NCBI RefSeq assembly: GCF_007981265.1
Contig: NZ_CP034363.1
Location: forward strand, 4,712,001 to 4,776,000
Origin: Pantoea sp. CCBC3-3-1
Lineage (GTDB): Bacteria; Pseudomonadota; Gammaproteobacteria; Enterobacterales; Enterobacteriaceae
Length of the DNA stretch: 64,000 nt
Reading direction: 5' to 3'
Part shown: piece by piece, positions 28,675 to 38,988 of the stretch
How the letters are laid out: every line of letters starts with the position of its first letter
Numbering within the stretch: position 1 is the stretch's first letter
The notes under the pieces: model-generated
Told to the model about the DNA's origin: nothing
The model's database searches: none
Seen by the model: only the letters and a program-made list of their open reading frames with translations
Position numbers and translations under genes: made by a program

Positions 28675-30837
28675 TCAGACGGTTTCCAGCTTCGCGTAGG
28701 CGGCAACCAGCCATTTGATCCCCTGGCCCTGAAAAGCCACCTGAAGACGACTGTGGTCGCCACTGCCTTCCAGATTCACAATGGTGCCTTCACCGAATTT
28801 CGCATGACGCACGCGCTGACCCAAAGCAAAGCCGCTGTCGTTCTGCGCCACTGGCGTACCCATACGCTGATGGCTGACCGGTCGGCTGATGCTGGCGCGC
28901 AGGCGCACCTCTTCCACACACTCTTCCGGCAGCTCCCCGACAAAACGCGACGGGCGGTGATAGACTTCTTTACCGTACAGACGACGCGTTTCCGCATAGG
29001 TTAGCGTCAGTTTCTGCATGGCGCGCGTGACGCCCACATAGGCCAGACGGCGCTCCTCCTCCAGCCTGCCGCCCTCTTCCAGCGACATCTGGCTTGGGAA
29101 CATGCCCTCTTCCATCCCGACGATAAACACCTGGGTAAACTCCAGGCCTTTCGCTGCGTGCATGGTCATCAGCTGCACCGCATCCTGCCACTTATCGGCC
29201 TGACCTTCGCCCGCTTCCAGCGCCGCGTGGGACAAAAATGCCTGGAGCGGCATCAGGTCTTCATCTTCATCCTGATAGCTGTACTGCCGCGTGGCGTTGA
29301 CCAGTTCCTCAAGGTTTTCAATACGCGCCTGGCCTTTTTCGCCTTTTTCCTGCTCGTACATCAGCCACAGGCCGGAATCTTTAATCACCCGGTCGGTCTG
29401 CACGTGCAGCGGCAGTTCGCTGGTTTCCTGCGCCAGAGAATCCACCAGCTCGGTGAAGCGTTGCAGTGCAGAAGCGGCGCGGCCAGCCAGCGCTTTTTCC
29501 TGCAATAGCGTGCGGGCCGTCTGCCAGAGCGTCAGCTGGCGCTCGCGGGCCGTCTGACGCACCACATCAAGTGTGCGATCGCCAATGCCACGGGTCGGCG
29601 TGTTCACCACGCGTTCGAAAGCAGCATCATCATTACGATTGGCAATAAGCCGCAGATAGGCCAGAGAATCTTTGATTTCCTGGCGCTCGAAGAAGCGCAT
29701 ACCGCCATAGATGCGGTAAGGCATGCTGGTCTGCAACAGCGCTTCTTCCAGCACGCGCGACTGGGCGTTGCTGCGATAAAGAATGGCGCAGTCGTTCAGC
29801 GCGCCGCCGTTTTCCATCCACACCTTAATGCGGTTGACCACAAAGCGGGCTTCATCCAGCTCGTTGAAGGCGCAGTAGAGCGAGATAGGCTCGCCATCGC
29901 TGCCGTCGGTCCACAGCTCTTTACCCAGACGCCCGGTATTATTGGCAATCAGGGCGTTCGCCGCTTTCAGAATATTGTTGGTTGAGCGGTAGTTTTGCTC
30001 CAGACGAATCGTCTGCGCACCGTTAAAATCATTCAGGAAGCGCTGGATATTCTCAACCTGCGCACCACGCCAGCCGTAAATCGACTGATCGTCATCCCCA
30101 ACGATAATCACTTTGCCACTGTCGCCAGCCAGCATGCGAATCCAGGCGTACTGGATGTTGTTAGTATCCTGGAACTCATCCACCAAAATATTGGTAAAAC
30201 GCTCGCGATAATGATTCAGAATATGCGGCTTGTTGAGCCACAGCTCGTGGGCGCGCAGCAGCAGTTCGGCAAAATCGACCAGCCCGGCGCGATCGCAGGC
30301 TTCCTGATAGGCCTGATAAACCCGCAGCCAGGTTTGCTCTATCGGATTGCCGTAGCTTTCGATATGTTTTGGGCGCAGCCCTTCATCTTTCTTGCCGTTG
30401 ATGTACCACATCGCCTGACGGGCAGGCCACTGTTTCTCATCCAGATTCATGGCTTTAATCAGGCGCTTAAGCAATCGCATCTGATCGTCGCTGTCCAGAA
30501 TCTGGAAATCCTGCGGCAGATTCGCATCCAGATGGTGCGCGCGAAGCAGGCGGTGCGCCAGGCCATGGAAGGTACCAATCCACATACCGCCCTGACTGGT
30601 GCCAATCAGCTGCTCAATACGATGACGCATCTCAGCCGCAGCCTTGTTGGTAAAGGTCACGGCCATGATGGAGTAAGGCGAACAGTTTTCTACCGCCAGC
30701 AGCCAGGCAATCCGGTGAACCAGAACGCGAGTTTTACCACTGCCCGCACCCGCCAGCACCAGCAAATTGCTGCGCGGCGCGGCGACGGCCTCACGTTGTT
30801 TGTCATTCAAGCTGTCGAGCAGGTCAGAAACGTCCAT
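28675..30837 (-). CDS. uvrD: DNA helicase II UvrD
   Basis: SF1A 3'-5' helicase of nucleotide excision and mismatch repair, 720 residues as in E. coli from the ATG at 30837 (DVSDLLDSLNDKQREAV). Walker A is [15 protein letters not shown] near residue 27. Walker B is ILVDEFQDTN near 220, followed by [33 protein letters not shown] is motif VI. The tudor-like C-terminal domain ends GQRVRHAKFGEGTIVN then AAYAKLETV. Upstream are a TATAAT -10 and a LexA-type box. Confidence 0.98.
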   Translation of the reverse strand: MDVSDLLDSLNDKQREAVAAPRSNLLVLAGAGSGKTRVLVHRIAWLLAVENCSPYSIMAVTFTNKAAAEMRHRIEQLIGTSQGGMWIGTFHGLAHRLLRAHHLDANLPQDFQILDSDDQMRLLKRLIKAMNLDEKQWPARQAMWYINGKKDEGLRPKHIESYGNPIEQTWLRVYQAYQEACDRAGLVDFAELLLRAHELWLNKPHILNHYRERFTNILVDEFQDTNNIQYAWIRMLAGDSGKVIIVGDDDQSIYGWRGAQVENIQRFLNDFNGAQTIRLEQNYRSTNNILKAANALIANNTGRLGKELWTDGSDGEPISLYCAFNELDEARFVVNRIKVWMENGGALNDCAILYRSNAQSRVLEEALLQTSMPYRIYGGMRFFERQEIKDSLAYLRLIANRNDDAAFERVVNTPTRGIGDRTLDVVRQTARERQLTLWQTARTLLQEKALAGRAASALQRFTELVDSLAQETSELPLHVQTDRVIKDSGLWLMYEQEKGEKGQARIENLEELVNATRQYSYQDEDEDLMPLQAFLSHAALEAGEGQADKWQDAVQLMTMHAAKGLEFTQVFIVGMEEGMFPSQMSLEEGGRLEEERRLAYVGVTRAMQKLTLTYAETRRLYGKEVYHRPSRFVGELPEECVEEVRLRASISRPVSHQRMGTPVAQNDSGFALGQRVRHAKFGEGTIVNLEGSGDHSRLQVAFQGQGIKWLVAAYAKLETV

Positions 30838-30874
30838 AGGCACCGTCAGGTAAAGGGGAGCGTCATGCGCTCCA

Positions 30875-30890
30875 CTGGATATTTAACCAG
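30875..30890. promoter_or_regulatory. LexA-type SOS box of uvrD
   Basis: CTGGTTAAATATCCAG on the - strand is CTG-N10-CAG with an AT-rich centre, the LexA core. It lies just downstream of the -10 element, where a repressor would block transcription. E. coli uvrD is LexA-regulated. Confidence 0.65.
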
Positions 30891-30893
30891 CGT

Positions 30894-30921
30894 ATTATAT
30901 CAGCGCGGTCAGCGATGCCAA
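30894..30921 (-). promoter_or_regulatory. Sigma-70 promoter of uvrD
   Basis: TTGGCA, a 16-bp spacer and a perfect TATAAT on the - strand. The -10 overlaps the yigB stop codon, so the promoter is embedded in the end of the upstream gene. Confidence 0.7.
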
Positions 30922-31611
30922 CTGCGAAATTTCCAGCGTCGGCAGCAGACGCCCGTCGTCGATGTGCATCAGGTTGCCGCCGCGCAGGTTAATCCAGCAT
31001 GCCTGCATCCCGCAGCGCACCGCACCCGCTACGTCCGTAGTGAGATCGTCACCAACGTGCAGGATGTTTTCCCGCGGAAGATTGAGCTTTTCCGCCGCCA
31101 GGTGATACATATCGTGGTAAGGCTTAGCGCGACCATGCGGCCCGGCTCGCAGAATAAACTTGAAGTATTTATCCAGGCCGAAAAGATGAGGCTCCGCATT
31201 GCCGTTAGTGATCGCAACCAGCGGTATACGCTGGGCCAGCGCAGCCAGCGTGATATGTGTCTCTTCCGGCACTTCAATCTGGCTGCGCCAGTGGGCGAAG
31301 TGCGCCATCACCTCGCGCGAACCTTTATCCGCTTCTGTGGCGGTCAGGCCCACATTCAGCATTGCCAGCTCTACCGCACGACGTCGCCACTCGCTGACAT
31401 CGTGGTAAATTTCCGGCTCCTGCTCGCGCAGGCTGTCACGCAATTGCTGATATTGCTGGACGCTAAACTGGTTCAGCTGCGGATGATAAGCCTGTAAAAA
31501 AGCGTGAGATTCTTTTGTGGTGCGGCTGATAACAGGATGGTTATCGTACAGCGTATCATCCAGATCAAAAGTCATGGCCGCAATCGGCCGGAGCGGGCGG
31601 TAAAAGTGCAT
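30895..31611 (-). CDS. yigB: HAD-family phosphatase YigB (FMN phosphatase)
   Basis: HAD phosphatase, 238 residues. The E. coli homolog dephosphorylates FMN to riboflavin among other substrates. Motif I is [15 protein letters not shown], motif II is [13 protein letters not shown], and motif IV is [19 protein letters not shown]. The start codon overlaps the xerC stop by one base. It is the last gene of lptM-dapF-yigA-xerC-yigB, and its end carries the uvrD promoter. Confidence 0.94.
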   Translation of the reverse strand: MHFYRPLRPIAAMTFDLDDTLYDNHPVISRTTKESHAFLQAYHPQLNQFSVQQYQQLRDSLREQEPEIYHDVSEWRRRAVELAMLNVGLTATEADKGSREVMAHFAHWRSQIEVPEETHITLAALAQRIPLVAITNGNAEPHLFGLDKYFKFILRAGPHGRAKPYHDMYHLAAEKLNLPRENILHVGDDLTTDVAGAVRCGMQACWINLRGGNLMHIDDGRLLPTLEISQLASLTALI

Positions 31612-32519
31612 CAGGATTTTCCTCGTTTAGCACGGGGATGGGCGGCATCGTAAACCGAAGCCAGATGTTGGAAGTCGAGATGGGTATAAATTTGCGTCGT
31701 AGTGAGATTAGCGTGGCCCAAGAGTTCCTGGACGGCTCGCAGATCGCCACTGGATTCCAACATATGAGTGGCAAATGAATGCCGCAGCTTATGCGGATGG
31801 ATATGGCTGGAGACGCCTTGCTTAACGCCCCACTCAGCGAAACGCTTCTGCACGTTGCGAGCGGAAATTCTTTTTCCCTGCTTTGACAGAAATACCGCGT
31901 TATCTTCCGGCGCAAAAAGTTCGCGCAATGCCAGCCAGTTTTCCAGCCAGATCACCGCCGTCCGACCCACAGGTAAACGGCGCTCTTTGCTACCTTTACC
32001 CACCACCCAGACCTCGCCGGAGGCCAAATCGAGATGGCCAATATCAATCCCAACCAGTTCCGACAGGCGCAGCCCGGCACCGTACATGACTTCAAGCATG
32101 GCACGGTCGCGAACCGCCAGCGGATCGTTCAGATCGATTTCCAGCAGCTGGTTAACGTCATCGACGTCGATATTTTTTGGCAGATGCCGTGACGCACGTG
32201 GAGTTACAACGCCCTTTGCCGGATTTGCCTTTAACATGCCCTGACTGATTTGCCAGTCAAGGAAACTGCGCAGCGCAGAAAGGCGCAACGCCAGGCTGGC
32301 GGGTTTGAGGCCCGCGCGCCGGCTGCGTGCCGCCAGCGAACGCACCTGAGCCGCGTCCAGTTTATCCCAGCCGGTCAGTTTCATTTCATCAAGCAGCGTG
32401 ATGCAGGCCGTAAGCTGGCGCTGATAGTTGCTTTGCGTCAGTGGGCTGAGCTGGCGCTCCACTTTCATATAGCGCAGAAAACCCTCTACCGCCGGCAGCA
32501 GAGGAGAGTCGGCACTCAT
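31611..32519 (-). CDS. xerC: Tyrosine recombinase XerC
   Basis: With XerD, resolves chromosome and plasmid dimers at dif/cer sites. The length is 302 residues (E. coli 298). The N-terminal SAM-like DNA-binding domain covers about 1-100. Catalytic residues are visible as Arg in [11 protein letters not shown], Lys in [12 protein letters not shown], His-Arg in [14 protein letters not shown], His in [11 protein letters not shown] and Tyr in IYTHLDFQ. It overlaps yigA by 4 bp (ATGA). It is a housekeeping recombinase and not a phage integrase. Confidence 0.97.
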   Translation of the reverse strand: MSADSPLLPAVEGFLRYMKVERQLSPLTQSNYQRQLTACITLLDEMKLTGWDKLDAAQVRSLAARSRRAGLKPASLALRLSALRSFLDWQISQGMLKANPAKGVVTPRASRHLPKNIDVDDVNQLLEIDLNDPLAVRDRAMLEVMYGAGLRLSELVGIDIGHLDLASGEVWVVGKGSKERRLPVGRTAVIWLENWLALRELFAPEDNAVFLSKQGKRISARNVQKRFAEWGVKQGVSSHIHPHKLRHSFATHMLESSGDLRAVQELLGHANLTTTQIYTHLDFQHLASVYDAAHPRAKRGKS

Positions 32520-33223
32520 GCGCGTTCCACCCAGCGCTGCAACAGTTCAGGCAGCATTTCCGCAAGATGCTGTAACAATACCGTTCCCATGCCCGACTGA
32601 TAGTGTTGGGTATCGCGGCTGCTGAAAATCAACACGCCCAGATCGCCTTTCTCTCCCATCAACGACATTGCAACCGATCCAATCGCTTTCGCCTGCGGCA
32701 GCAGCAGCAGCAGTTCAGGCCCGTTCAGGTTGCCCAAATAGTGATTTTGCTTACCCAAACGCTGAATACGGATCGCTTCAAAAGCCTGCCGGGAAAGCGA
32801 CAGTTGGGTAAAGTCGGAGGGCGCGCCAATACGCCATTTTTCACTGAACAAGCGCACGTTCGCGCCCGCCAGGCCGAGTTCCCGCGCCCAACGGTGCAGC
32901 CGGTTAAGCATATCGTGCAGGCTGGGCGCCGAGGCCAGCCGGGCCTGAAGCGCCAGCAGGCGATCGAACAGCTGGTGGTTAGCATTGGCCTGTTCCATCA
33001 GCAGGGTAATTTCCTCTTCCAGCTGGCCAATCTGATTACGCTGGCGCGCCAGCTGCCATTCAACCAGAGAAACTGTCCCCCGCACCGGGTGAGGAACATG
33101 CATCTGTTCAACCTGACGCGCATTGCGGATAAAGAAATCTGGATTTTGTATCAGATAATCGCTGACCGCTCGATCGTCCAGCAAAAACTCGCTGGCGGTC
33201 TGGTGTTCACCGACGTTTTTCAT
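32516..33223 (-). CDS. yigA: DUF484 family protein YigA
   Basis: 235 residues, as in E. coli, from the ATG at 33223. The frame is open further upstream into dapF (ATG at 33277) but that part has no homology. The protein is GAF-like, with conserved [20 protein letters not shown] near the start, [20 protein letters not shown] and a coiled linker. The C-terminal domain contains [17 protein letters not shown] and [20 protein letters not shown]. No biochemical function is known. The position dapF-yigA-xerC is conserved in enteric bacteria. Confidence 0.92.
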   Translation of the reverse strand: MKNVGEHQTASEFLLDDRAVSDYLIQNPDFFIRNARQVEQMHVPHPVRGTVSLVEWQLARQRNQIGQLEEEITLLMEQANANHQLFDRLLALQARLASAPSLHDMLNRLHRWARELGLAGANVRLFSEKWRIGAPSDFTQLSLSRQAFEAIRIQRLGKQNHYLGNLNGPELLLLLPQAKAIGSVAMSLMGEKGDLGVLIFSSRDTQHYQSGMGTVLLQHLAEMLPELLQRWVERA

Positions 33224-33248
33224 AAGCTGGCGGCTGCTCCGTTGGGTT

Positions 33249-34073
33249 TCATAGATGAATAAATCCGTCATAGACATGAGTGGCAGGTCCGGTCATATAC
33301 AGCGGATGACCCGGCCCTTTCCAGGCAATATTTAAGCTGCCGCCAGGCAGATCGACTCTGACTTTTTCTGCCAGTAGCCCCTGCTGAATGCCTACTGCTA
33401 CTGCCGCACAGGCTCCGCTGCCGCAGGCCTGGGTTTCACCCGCGCCACGTTCATAGACGCGCAGCCGGATATGTTCGCGGCTGGCGACTTCCATAAAGCC
33501 GACGTTTACGCGTTCCGGGAAGCGTTCATGGCTTTCCAGCACCGGTCCCAGCGTTTCTACCAGCGCGGTTTTCACGCTATCAACCTGCAATACGCAGTGA
33601 GGATTGCCCATTGAAACCACGCCACACATGATGGTTTGTTCGGCTGCGCGCATCAGATAGAGGTTTTCGGCTTTATTGGCGCGGAAAGGAACCTGCTGCG
33701 GTTCAAAATTGGGTTCACCCATGTTGACGCAAACCAGCTCGTCCGGCGTGACGCTAAGCACCATACGGCCCGTCTGCGTACTGACGCGGATATCGCTCTT
33801 ATTGGTTAAGCCTTTCAGCCGCACAAAACGGGCGAAACAGCGTGCGCCGTTGCCACACTGAGCCACTTCGCTGCCGTCAGCGTTAAAAATGCGATAATGA
33901 AAATCCAGGTCAGGATCGTACGGCGGTTCAACGATCAGTAGCTGATCGAAGCCGATCCCCAGATGACGATCCGCCAGGCGACGGATCAGTTCCGGGGAGA
34001 AATAGACGTTTTGCGTCACGGCATCGACCACCATAAAGTCGTTGCCCAGACCGTGCATTTTGGAGAACTGCAT
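33249..34073 (-). CDS. dapF: Diaminopimelate epimerase DapF
   Basis: Interconverts LL- and meso-diaminopimelate for lysine and peptidoglycan synthesis. The length is 274 residues as in E. coli from the ATG at 34073, with GGAG upstream. The two catalytic cysteines are in [14 protein letters not shown] and [16 protein letters not shown]. It starts [16 protein letters not shown]. It is 26 bp after lptM and belongs to the same transcript. Confidence 0.98.
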   Translation of the reverse strand: MQFSKMHGLGNDFMVVDAVTQNVYFSPELIRRLADRHLGIGFDQLLIVEPPYDPDLDFHYRIFNADGSEVAQCGNGARCFARFVRLKGLTNKSDIRVSTQTGRMVLSVTPDELVCVNMGEPNFEPQQVPFRANKAENLYLMRAAEQTIMCGVVSMGNPHCVLQVDSVKTALVETLGPVLESHERFPERVNVGFMEVASREHIRLRVYERGAGETQACGSGACAAVAVGIQQGLLAEKVRVDLPGGSLNIAWKGPGHPLYMTGPATHVYDGFIHL

Positions 34074-34099
34074 TTTTGGCTCCAACGAGTGCGTCATAT

Positions 34100-34294
34100 T
34101 TACTGAGCCGATTGCGAGTCCGAATCGGAGGTGGCTGACTGCTGCTGCGTCTTGCTGCCAGCGGGTTTACTCAGGGGAGCGACGGGCTTATGCGGCTGCT
34201 CCTGTGGCGGGAAATACAAAGGGCCTTTCAGTCCGCATCCCGCCAGGCTGACTACGGCCAGCGCCAGCGCCATCCGGCAAATCATTTTGTTCAT
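34100..34294 (-). CDS. lptM: Small lipoprotein LptM (YifL)
   Basis: 64-residue lipoprotein. The signal sequence ends in the lipobox LAGC with the lipidated Cys at 20, then [12 protein letters not shown], which is the conserved YifL/LptM segment. The C-terminal part is Gln/Ser-rich and low complexity. In E. coli, LptM assists oxidative maturation of the LPS transporter LptD. The start is the ATG at 34294; the longer frame to 34336 has no SD. It is upstream of dapF as usual, but the neighbouring cyaY is absent. Confidence 0.9.
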   Translation of the reverse strand: MNKMICRMALALAVVSLAGCGLKGPLYFPPQEQPHKPVAPLSKPAGSKTQQQSATSDSDSQSAQ

Positions 34295-34443
34295 GCTTCT
34301 TCTGCTCGTTATTGATGCCTGTTGGTTGTCTATCATCGCAGGTGAAGTGCTAAAAGCAACAGGAAAAGGTGAATGAATGTCGCAGAAAGGGAAGCGGTTG
34401 TCCGCGCCGGGACAACGCCAACTCAGTGGTTACCAGACGTCGG
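34295..34443. other. Gap where cyaY is expected; no frataxin gene present
   Basis: In E. coli, cyaY (about 106 codons, opposite strand) separates cyaA from yifL. Here only 149 bp remain between the cyaA stop and the lptM start. No CyaY-like frame is found on either strand. This stretch must hold the lptM-dapF promoter, and I see no clear terminator for cyaA. Confidence 0.8.
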
Positions 34444-36999
34444 TTAATGCATCTGATAGCGCGGCGTATGCTCGCCATTAGGATCATTATCCGACGCGTT
34501 TGCGCACAGCTGTGCCAGCGTCTGGCTACGGAAAGGGATCACCTGGAAGCGCTCGTCCACCTGCACAATTTGATAAAACTGCGGCAGATTGAAATTGATA
34601 AAGCTGGAGCCATAGGTAAAACGATCGTGCGAGGAGGAGTAGAAACGGCTGACATCACGCACCAGCTCTTCTTTGCTGCCTTCACAATGGTGATAGATTT
34701 CTACCCTGTTAGTCTCATCCAGAATGTAGATATTAAAGCCGTGATCGTCCCGGGTATCTTCAAAGAAGAACTGGATGATGCCTTCACTGGCGTAGCCGTT
34801 AACCACCGCAGGTAAACGGGACTGGTCAGTTTCTACCTTAATCGACAGGCCATGCAGTTTGTTATTGGAAATTGCACCATAAAACTCTACGGCATTTTCC
34901 AGTTTCTGCACCGAAACGCTCAGCCGTTCAAAGAACAACCCCCAGGTCTGGCCCGCTACGCGCACGGCTTTGAAGCGGCCCGGCTCCTGACGCGTACTGG
35001 AGAGGCGCAGCTCAATGCACTCAGAAACCAGCTGCTGCACGCGGGTACGAATCAAACCGCGTAAATGCTGGCTGTAGCAAAATACTTCCACGGCATCTGG
35101 CGGCGCGGCATCCTGGTGCATTTTGCCCAAAATGGTTTTCAGCCCTTCAATGACCGCCTGCTCGCCGTTGAAATGCAGCGTGCGCACCTCATTCCACGAG
35201 TTGCGATACAGCAGATCGATGCTGCCAATCAGACATTGCTGCTGCTGGCCAAAGCTGAAGACGTCCAGTTTACGGAAATCAAAGTGCACCACCTGGTTAC
35301 GGAAAGCCGCAGTCGGATCGTGCTCCAGATTGACGATAATCGCCAGATGGCGAATTTCGCACGGGCTGTAAAGCGCCTTAGGCGTTGGCGCGGGCAACCG
35401 CAAAGGAAAATGGTGCGATACGTCCGCGACCAGCTCCTGCAAACGCGCCAGGTCGCAAATTTCATTGCCTTTAATATGCAGGCGGGTTTTGCTGGTTAAC
35501 AGGCCATTAAACCAGGCCCATGCCACCAGCTTGTTCAGATAGCGGTTATATTCCAGCGGCTGATGGCTGATGATCGATTGCATATCCGGCGACTGATTGT
35601 ACAGATACCAGCCGGCCCGATTGGCACGCCCATGCGGTACATGAATAAAAGTCAGGTGAGGCTCGGAGAGATCGGGCGAAATCTGTGGGTTCAACAGCGT
35701 CACTTTGCCCGGCAGCGCTTCAAACGCCGCGTACAGTTTACGCGTTAATACGCCAATATCCTGCGGGCTGGCGCTGACGCTTAAATTGTTGCGACGGGCG
35801 AAGCGGATCAGATTGCGATAGCTTTGCATCATCGCATCCAGCAGTTCGTTATGCGCTTCACGAACGCGGCCAATTTTCCAGTCCGCGCGGCTGTCGAGCA
35901 TGGCTAAACGCTCTTCATCCCAGCCCCATTCGCCGATCAGCTGGCTGAGGATCTCGCGTCGCCAGCCTGGCGTGTCATTGCCTTGCGACAGCTTTTCGCG
36001 AACTTTCAGATAGAAGCAGCGGCGCACCAGGTCGAGGCGGGCATGATCCTCAATGCTGGTAAGATAGTGCGTTACGCGCTCAAGCATCATGCAATAGGGA
36101 TCGAGACCGTAGGAGACGATTTCGCCATCATGCAGGCGCTGTTTAATATCCATCGCCAGCAGCCGCGTACTGGGATATTCCCAGGAATAGGCTTCAAGCA
36201 ATAGGGTTTTCAGCACGGCCTTGTAGGGGGAGTCGATACTTTTATAGAGCTGCCACAGGCTGGCACCAAAGTATTCTTCCGCCGAAAGCGTGCCGAGCCC
36301 GCCCAGATCCAGCCACTCATTCGGCGTCAGTACGCCCTGCTGATATAACGACATCACGTAATCGTCGTAATGTTCTTCTTCTTCGCCCGGCACCATGTTC
36401 CACAAAATGCGCTTACCGGCCATGCGCACCGCCGTACGATAGAACTCGTCCAGCAGCAAAATATGTTGAGTTGAACCGCAGTCTTCACCACCGAGGCTCC
36501 CGCTTTCATTATGACGGAAGCGGTTTTCATCAATCAGGAAGAAGCTAACTTCCAGCCCCATTCCCGCGCACCATTTCTGGAGCTGCGTACATTTCTTTTG
36601 CAGCGCGAGGCGCTCTTCGTTATCCAGCCACGACTGATGACAAACCCAGATATCGAGGTCTGAGTTTGCGTTTTGACCCACCGAGGAGGTGCTACCCATG
36701 GAATAGACGCCGGTAATCGGCATTTCGCCACGCGGCGTCAGGGCAGCGCTGGCGCCAGATTCACCTTCTAAATCATTAAGATAGCTTATTTGACTTTCAT
36801 CAGGCGTGTAGAAACTGATGCCATGGGGAACGTTACCCGCAAGGTAACCCGGCATCAATGGATGATGATAATGTAATAAGGTCGGCAGCAGACTGTATAC
36901 CTGTTGAAAAGCAGGTCCCATGGCCGCCAGGGCGCGATCGACGCGCAGCTGGTTGATGGCATCCAGTCTCTGTTTCAGTGTCTCTATGTAGAGGTACAA
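34444..36999 (-). CDS. cyaA: Class I adenylate cyclase CyaA
   Basis: Makes cAMP from ATP for the CRP regulon. The length is 851 residues (E. coli 848) from a TTG at 36999. The SD-like AGGCGA lies just upstream and the product reads [20 protein letters not shown], as in E. coli, whose cyaA also starts with TTG. The nucleotidyltransferase motif is [21 protein letters not shown] near residue 95. The regulatory C-terminal half is well conserved up to [22 protein letters not shown] site lies upstream, indicating feedback control. Confidence 0.97.
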   Translation of the reverse strand: MYLYIETLKQRLDAINQLRVDRALAAMGPAFQQVYSLLPTLLHYHHPLMPGYLAGNVPHGISFYTPDESQISYLNDLEGESGASAALTPRGEMPITGVYSMGSTSSVGQNANSDLDIWVCHQSWLDNEERLALQKKCTQLQKWCAGMGLEVSFFLIDENRFRHNESGSLGGEDCGSTQHILLLDEFYRTAVRMAGKRILWNMVPGEEEEHYDDYVMSLYQQGVLTPNEWLDLGGLGTLSAEEYFGASLWQLYKSIDSPYKAVLKTLLLEAYSWEYPSTRLLAMDIKQRLHDGEIVSYGLDPYCMMLERVTHYLTSIEDHARLDLVRRCFYLKVREKLSQGNDTPGWRREILSQLIGEWGWDEERLAMLDSRADWKIGRVREAHNELLDAMMQSYRNLIRFARRNNLSVSASPQDIGVLTRKLYAAFEALPGKVTLLNPQISPDLSEPHLTFIHVPHGRANRAGWYLYNQSPDMQSIISHQPLEYNRYLNKLVAWAWFNGLLTSKTRLHIKGNEICDLARLQELVADVSHHFPLRLPAPTPKALYSPCEIRHLAIIVNLEHDPTAAFRNQVVHFDFRKLDVFSFGQQQQCLIGSIDLLYRNSWNEVRTLHFNGEQAVIEGLKTILGKMHQDAAPPDAVEVFCYSQHLRGLIRTRVQQLVSECIELRLSSTRQEPGRFKAVRVAGQTWGLFFERLSVSVQKLENAVEFYGAISNNKLHGLSIKVETDQSRLPAVVNGYASEGIIQFFFEDTRDDHGFNIYILDETNRVEIYHHCEGSKEELVRDVSRFYSSSHDRFTYGSSFINFNLPQFYQIVQVDERFQVIPFRSQTLAQLCANASDNDPNGEHTPRYQMH

Positions 37000-37094
37000 G
37001 ACGTCTCGCCTGATTATCCCAGTGCTTATAAAAAACCCGGTTTCCAAGCTCCGCCGCTTGCTTTAAAAATAGTCGTGCGAATTATTGCTGGAAA

Positions 37095-37110
37095 CGTGAT
37101 CAATCTAACA
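37095..37110. promoter_or_regulatory. CRP-like site upstream of cyaA
   Basis: On the - strand TGTTA-N6-TCACG, within AGGTGTTAGATTGATCACGT. It is nearly identical to the CRP site that represses the main cyaA promoter in E. coli. It lies about 100 bp before the TTG start and could also affect the divergent hemC. Confidence 0.7.
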
Positions 37111-37286
37111 CCTGGTCGGTTGACCGTAAAGAAAGTTGCGCTACTTAACAGTTTAGCACGTTTTACCATCGCCCGGACCGTAGCCCCAGGAATCCGTCCC
37201 TTCCGTGCCGTTTCAAAGCGCAGAAACTGACAGCCTTCCCGTATCAATGATAGGATAATCAATGAACGATAAAAACGGTAACAAGC

Positions 37287-38228
37287 ATGTTAGACAAAAT
37301 TTTAAGAATAGCCACCAGGCAAAGTCCGCTTGCGCTGTGGCAGGCACATTATGTTCAACAGCGTCTGATGGCCGCTCATCCGGGCCTGCGCGTTGAACTG
37401 GTCCCTATGGTCACTAAAGGTGACATCATCCTTGATACGCCACTGGCAAAGGTCGGCGGAAAAGGCCTGTTCGTCAAAGAGCTTGAGCAGGCCTTACTGG
37501 ATGGACGTGCCGATCTTGCCGTGCACTCCATGAAAGATGTGCCCGTTGCCTTCCCGCAGGGGCTGGGGCTGGTCACGATCTGCGAGCGGGAAGATCCGCT
37601 TGATGCCTTTGTTTCTCATCGCTTTAATTGTGTGGACGATCTGCCTCAGGGTGCGGTTGTCGGCACTTCCAGCCTGCGTCGTCAGTGTCAGCTCAGCGCC
37701 CGTCGTCCCGATCTGATTATCCGCTCTTTGCGCGGTAACGTCGGCACGCGTCTGAGCAAGCTGGATGCCGGCGATTATGACGCCATTATTCTTGCTGTCG
37801 CGGGACTGAAGCGTTTGGGGCTGTCGGATCGGATCCGTCATGCTATGCCCGCCGAAGAGTCCCTGCCTGCGGTAGGCCAGGGCGCAGTGGGAATTGAGTG
37901 TCGGCTTGATGACGCACAAACTATCACTTTGCTATCCGTGTTAAATAATGACGACACTGCCATTCGTGTTAAAGCGGAACGCGCGATGAACACGCGTCTT
38001 GAAGGCGGTTGCCAGGTTCCAATCGGCAGTTTTGCGCTGCTCGAGGACGATGAACTGTGGCTGCGCGGGCTGGTGGGTTCTCCAGACGGAAAAACGATGA
38101 TCCGTGGGGAGCGCCGTGGTCCGCGCGAAGATGCAGAAAAAATGGGGATTTCACTGGCCGAAGAGCTGCTGAACAACGGCGCTCGTGAAATCCTGGCCGA
38201 GGTCTACCAGGGAAATCCGCCTGAATGA
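37287..38228 (+). CDS. hemC: Hydroxymethylbilane synthase (porphobilinogen deaminase)
   Basis: Polymerises four porphobilinogen units in heme synthesis. The length is 313 residues, as in E. coli. The N-terminus contains [18 protein letters not shown], and the catalytic Asp region is [14 protein letters not shown]. The dipyrromethane cofactor cysteine is in [14 protein letters not shown] (about residue 242). It is the first gene of hemCDXY, divergent from cyaA, and overlaps hemD by 4 bp. Confidence 0.98.
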   Translation: MLDKILRIATRQSPLALWQAHYVQQRLMAAHPGLRVELVPMVTKGDIILDTPLAKVGGKGLFVKELEQALLDGRADLAVHSMKDVPVAFPQGLGLVTICEREDPLDAFVSHRFNCVDDLPQGAVVGTSSLRRQCQLSARRPDLIIRSLRGNVGTRLSKLDAGDYDAIILAVAGLKRLGLSDRIRHAMPAEESLPAVGQGAVGIECRLDDAQTITLLSVLNNDDTAIRVKAERAMNTRLEGGCQVPIGSFALLEDDELWLRGLVGSPDGKTMIRGERRGPREDAEKMGISLAEELLNNGAREILAEVYQGNPPE

Positions 38229-38965
38229 CTATCCTGGTGACCCGCCCAGCGCCAGCGGCTGAAGAGCTGGTCAGCCGTTTACGCAAGGCTGGCAGGGTCG
38301 CCTGGTCAATGCCGTTAATTGAATTTACGCCAGGCACAGGGCTGGACGGACTTCCTGCCCAGCTTGCCTTGCAACAGGAAGGCGACCTGGTTTTCCTCCT
38401 CTCACAGCACGCCATTCATTATGCCCAGCCGGTTTTAACGCGAGCGGGCGTAACATGGCCCGCCAACCTGCACTATTATGCAATAGGTCGCACTACCGCG
38501 CTGGCGCTGCATACCGTCAGCGGGCTGGATGTCGTCTGGCCGCACGAGCGGGAAACCAGTGAAATACTGATACAGCTGCCTGCTTTACAGCAGGTCGCCG
38601 GAAAGCGCGCGCTCATCCTGCGCGGCAATGGCGGTCGTGAACTGCTTGCAGAAACCTTGCAACAGCGCGGTGCTGATGTACAGTTTGTTGAATGCTATCA
38701 ACGCTGTGCAAAAATATATCAAGGTGCCGTCGAGGGTCGCCGCTGGCGAGATCGCGGCATCGATACGCTGGTTGTGACCAGCGGCGAAATGCTTCAGCAG
38801 CTTTTTTCGCTGTTCCCGGAGATTGATCGAGAGGAATGGCTTATGCATTGCCAGCTGCTGGTGGTCAGTGAACGTTTGGCTATCCGCGCCAGGGAACTGG
38901 GTTGGCGCAAAATCAGGGTAGCCGATGGTGCCGATAACGACGCCCTGTTACGCGCGTTACAATAA
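38225..38965 (+). CDS. hemD: Uroporphyrinogen-III synthase
   Basis: Cyclises hydroxymethylbilane with ring D inversion. The length is 246 residues, as in E. coli. It begins [18 protein letters not shown], with two alternating domains. Conserved segments are [43 protein letters not shown] and [12 protein letters not shown]. The start overlaps the hemC stop (ATGA). Confidence 0.96.
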   Translation: MTILVTRPAPAAEELVSRLRKAGRVAWSMPLIEFTPGTGLDGLPAQLALQQEGDLVFLLSQHAIHYAQPVLTRAGVTWPANLHYYAIGRTTALALHTVSGLDVVWPHERETSEILIQLPALQQVAGKRALILRGNGGRELLAETLQQRGADVQFVECYQRCAKIYQGAVEGRRWRDRGIDTLVVTSGEMLQQLFSLFPEIDREEWLMHCQLLVVSERLAIRARELGWRKIRVADGADNDALLRALQ

Positions 38966-38988
38966 ACTTAAATATGGGATGTGCCAAA

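Noticed and set aside
31611..32519. Tyrosine recombinase next to other genes as a possible integrative element
   Set aside because: It is XerC in its normal dapF-yigA-xerC-yigB setting, with no att sites or cargo.
34369..34815. 148-codon + strand frame considered as a replacement for cyaY
   Set aside because: It is antisense to the conserved 3' end of cyaA and has no frataxin features.
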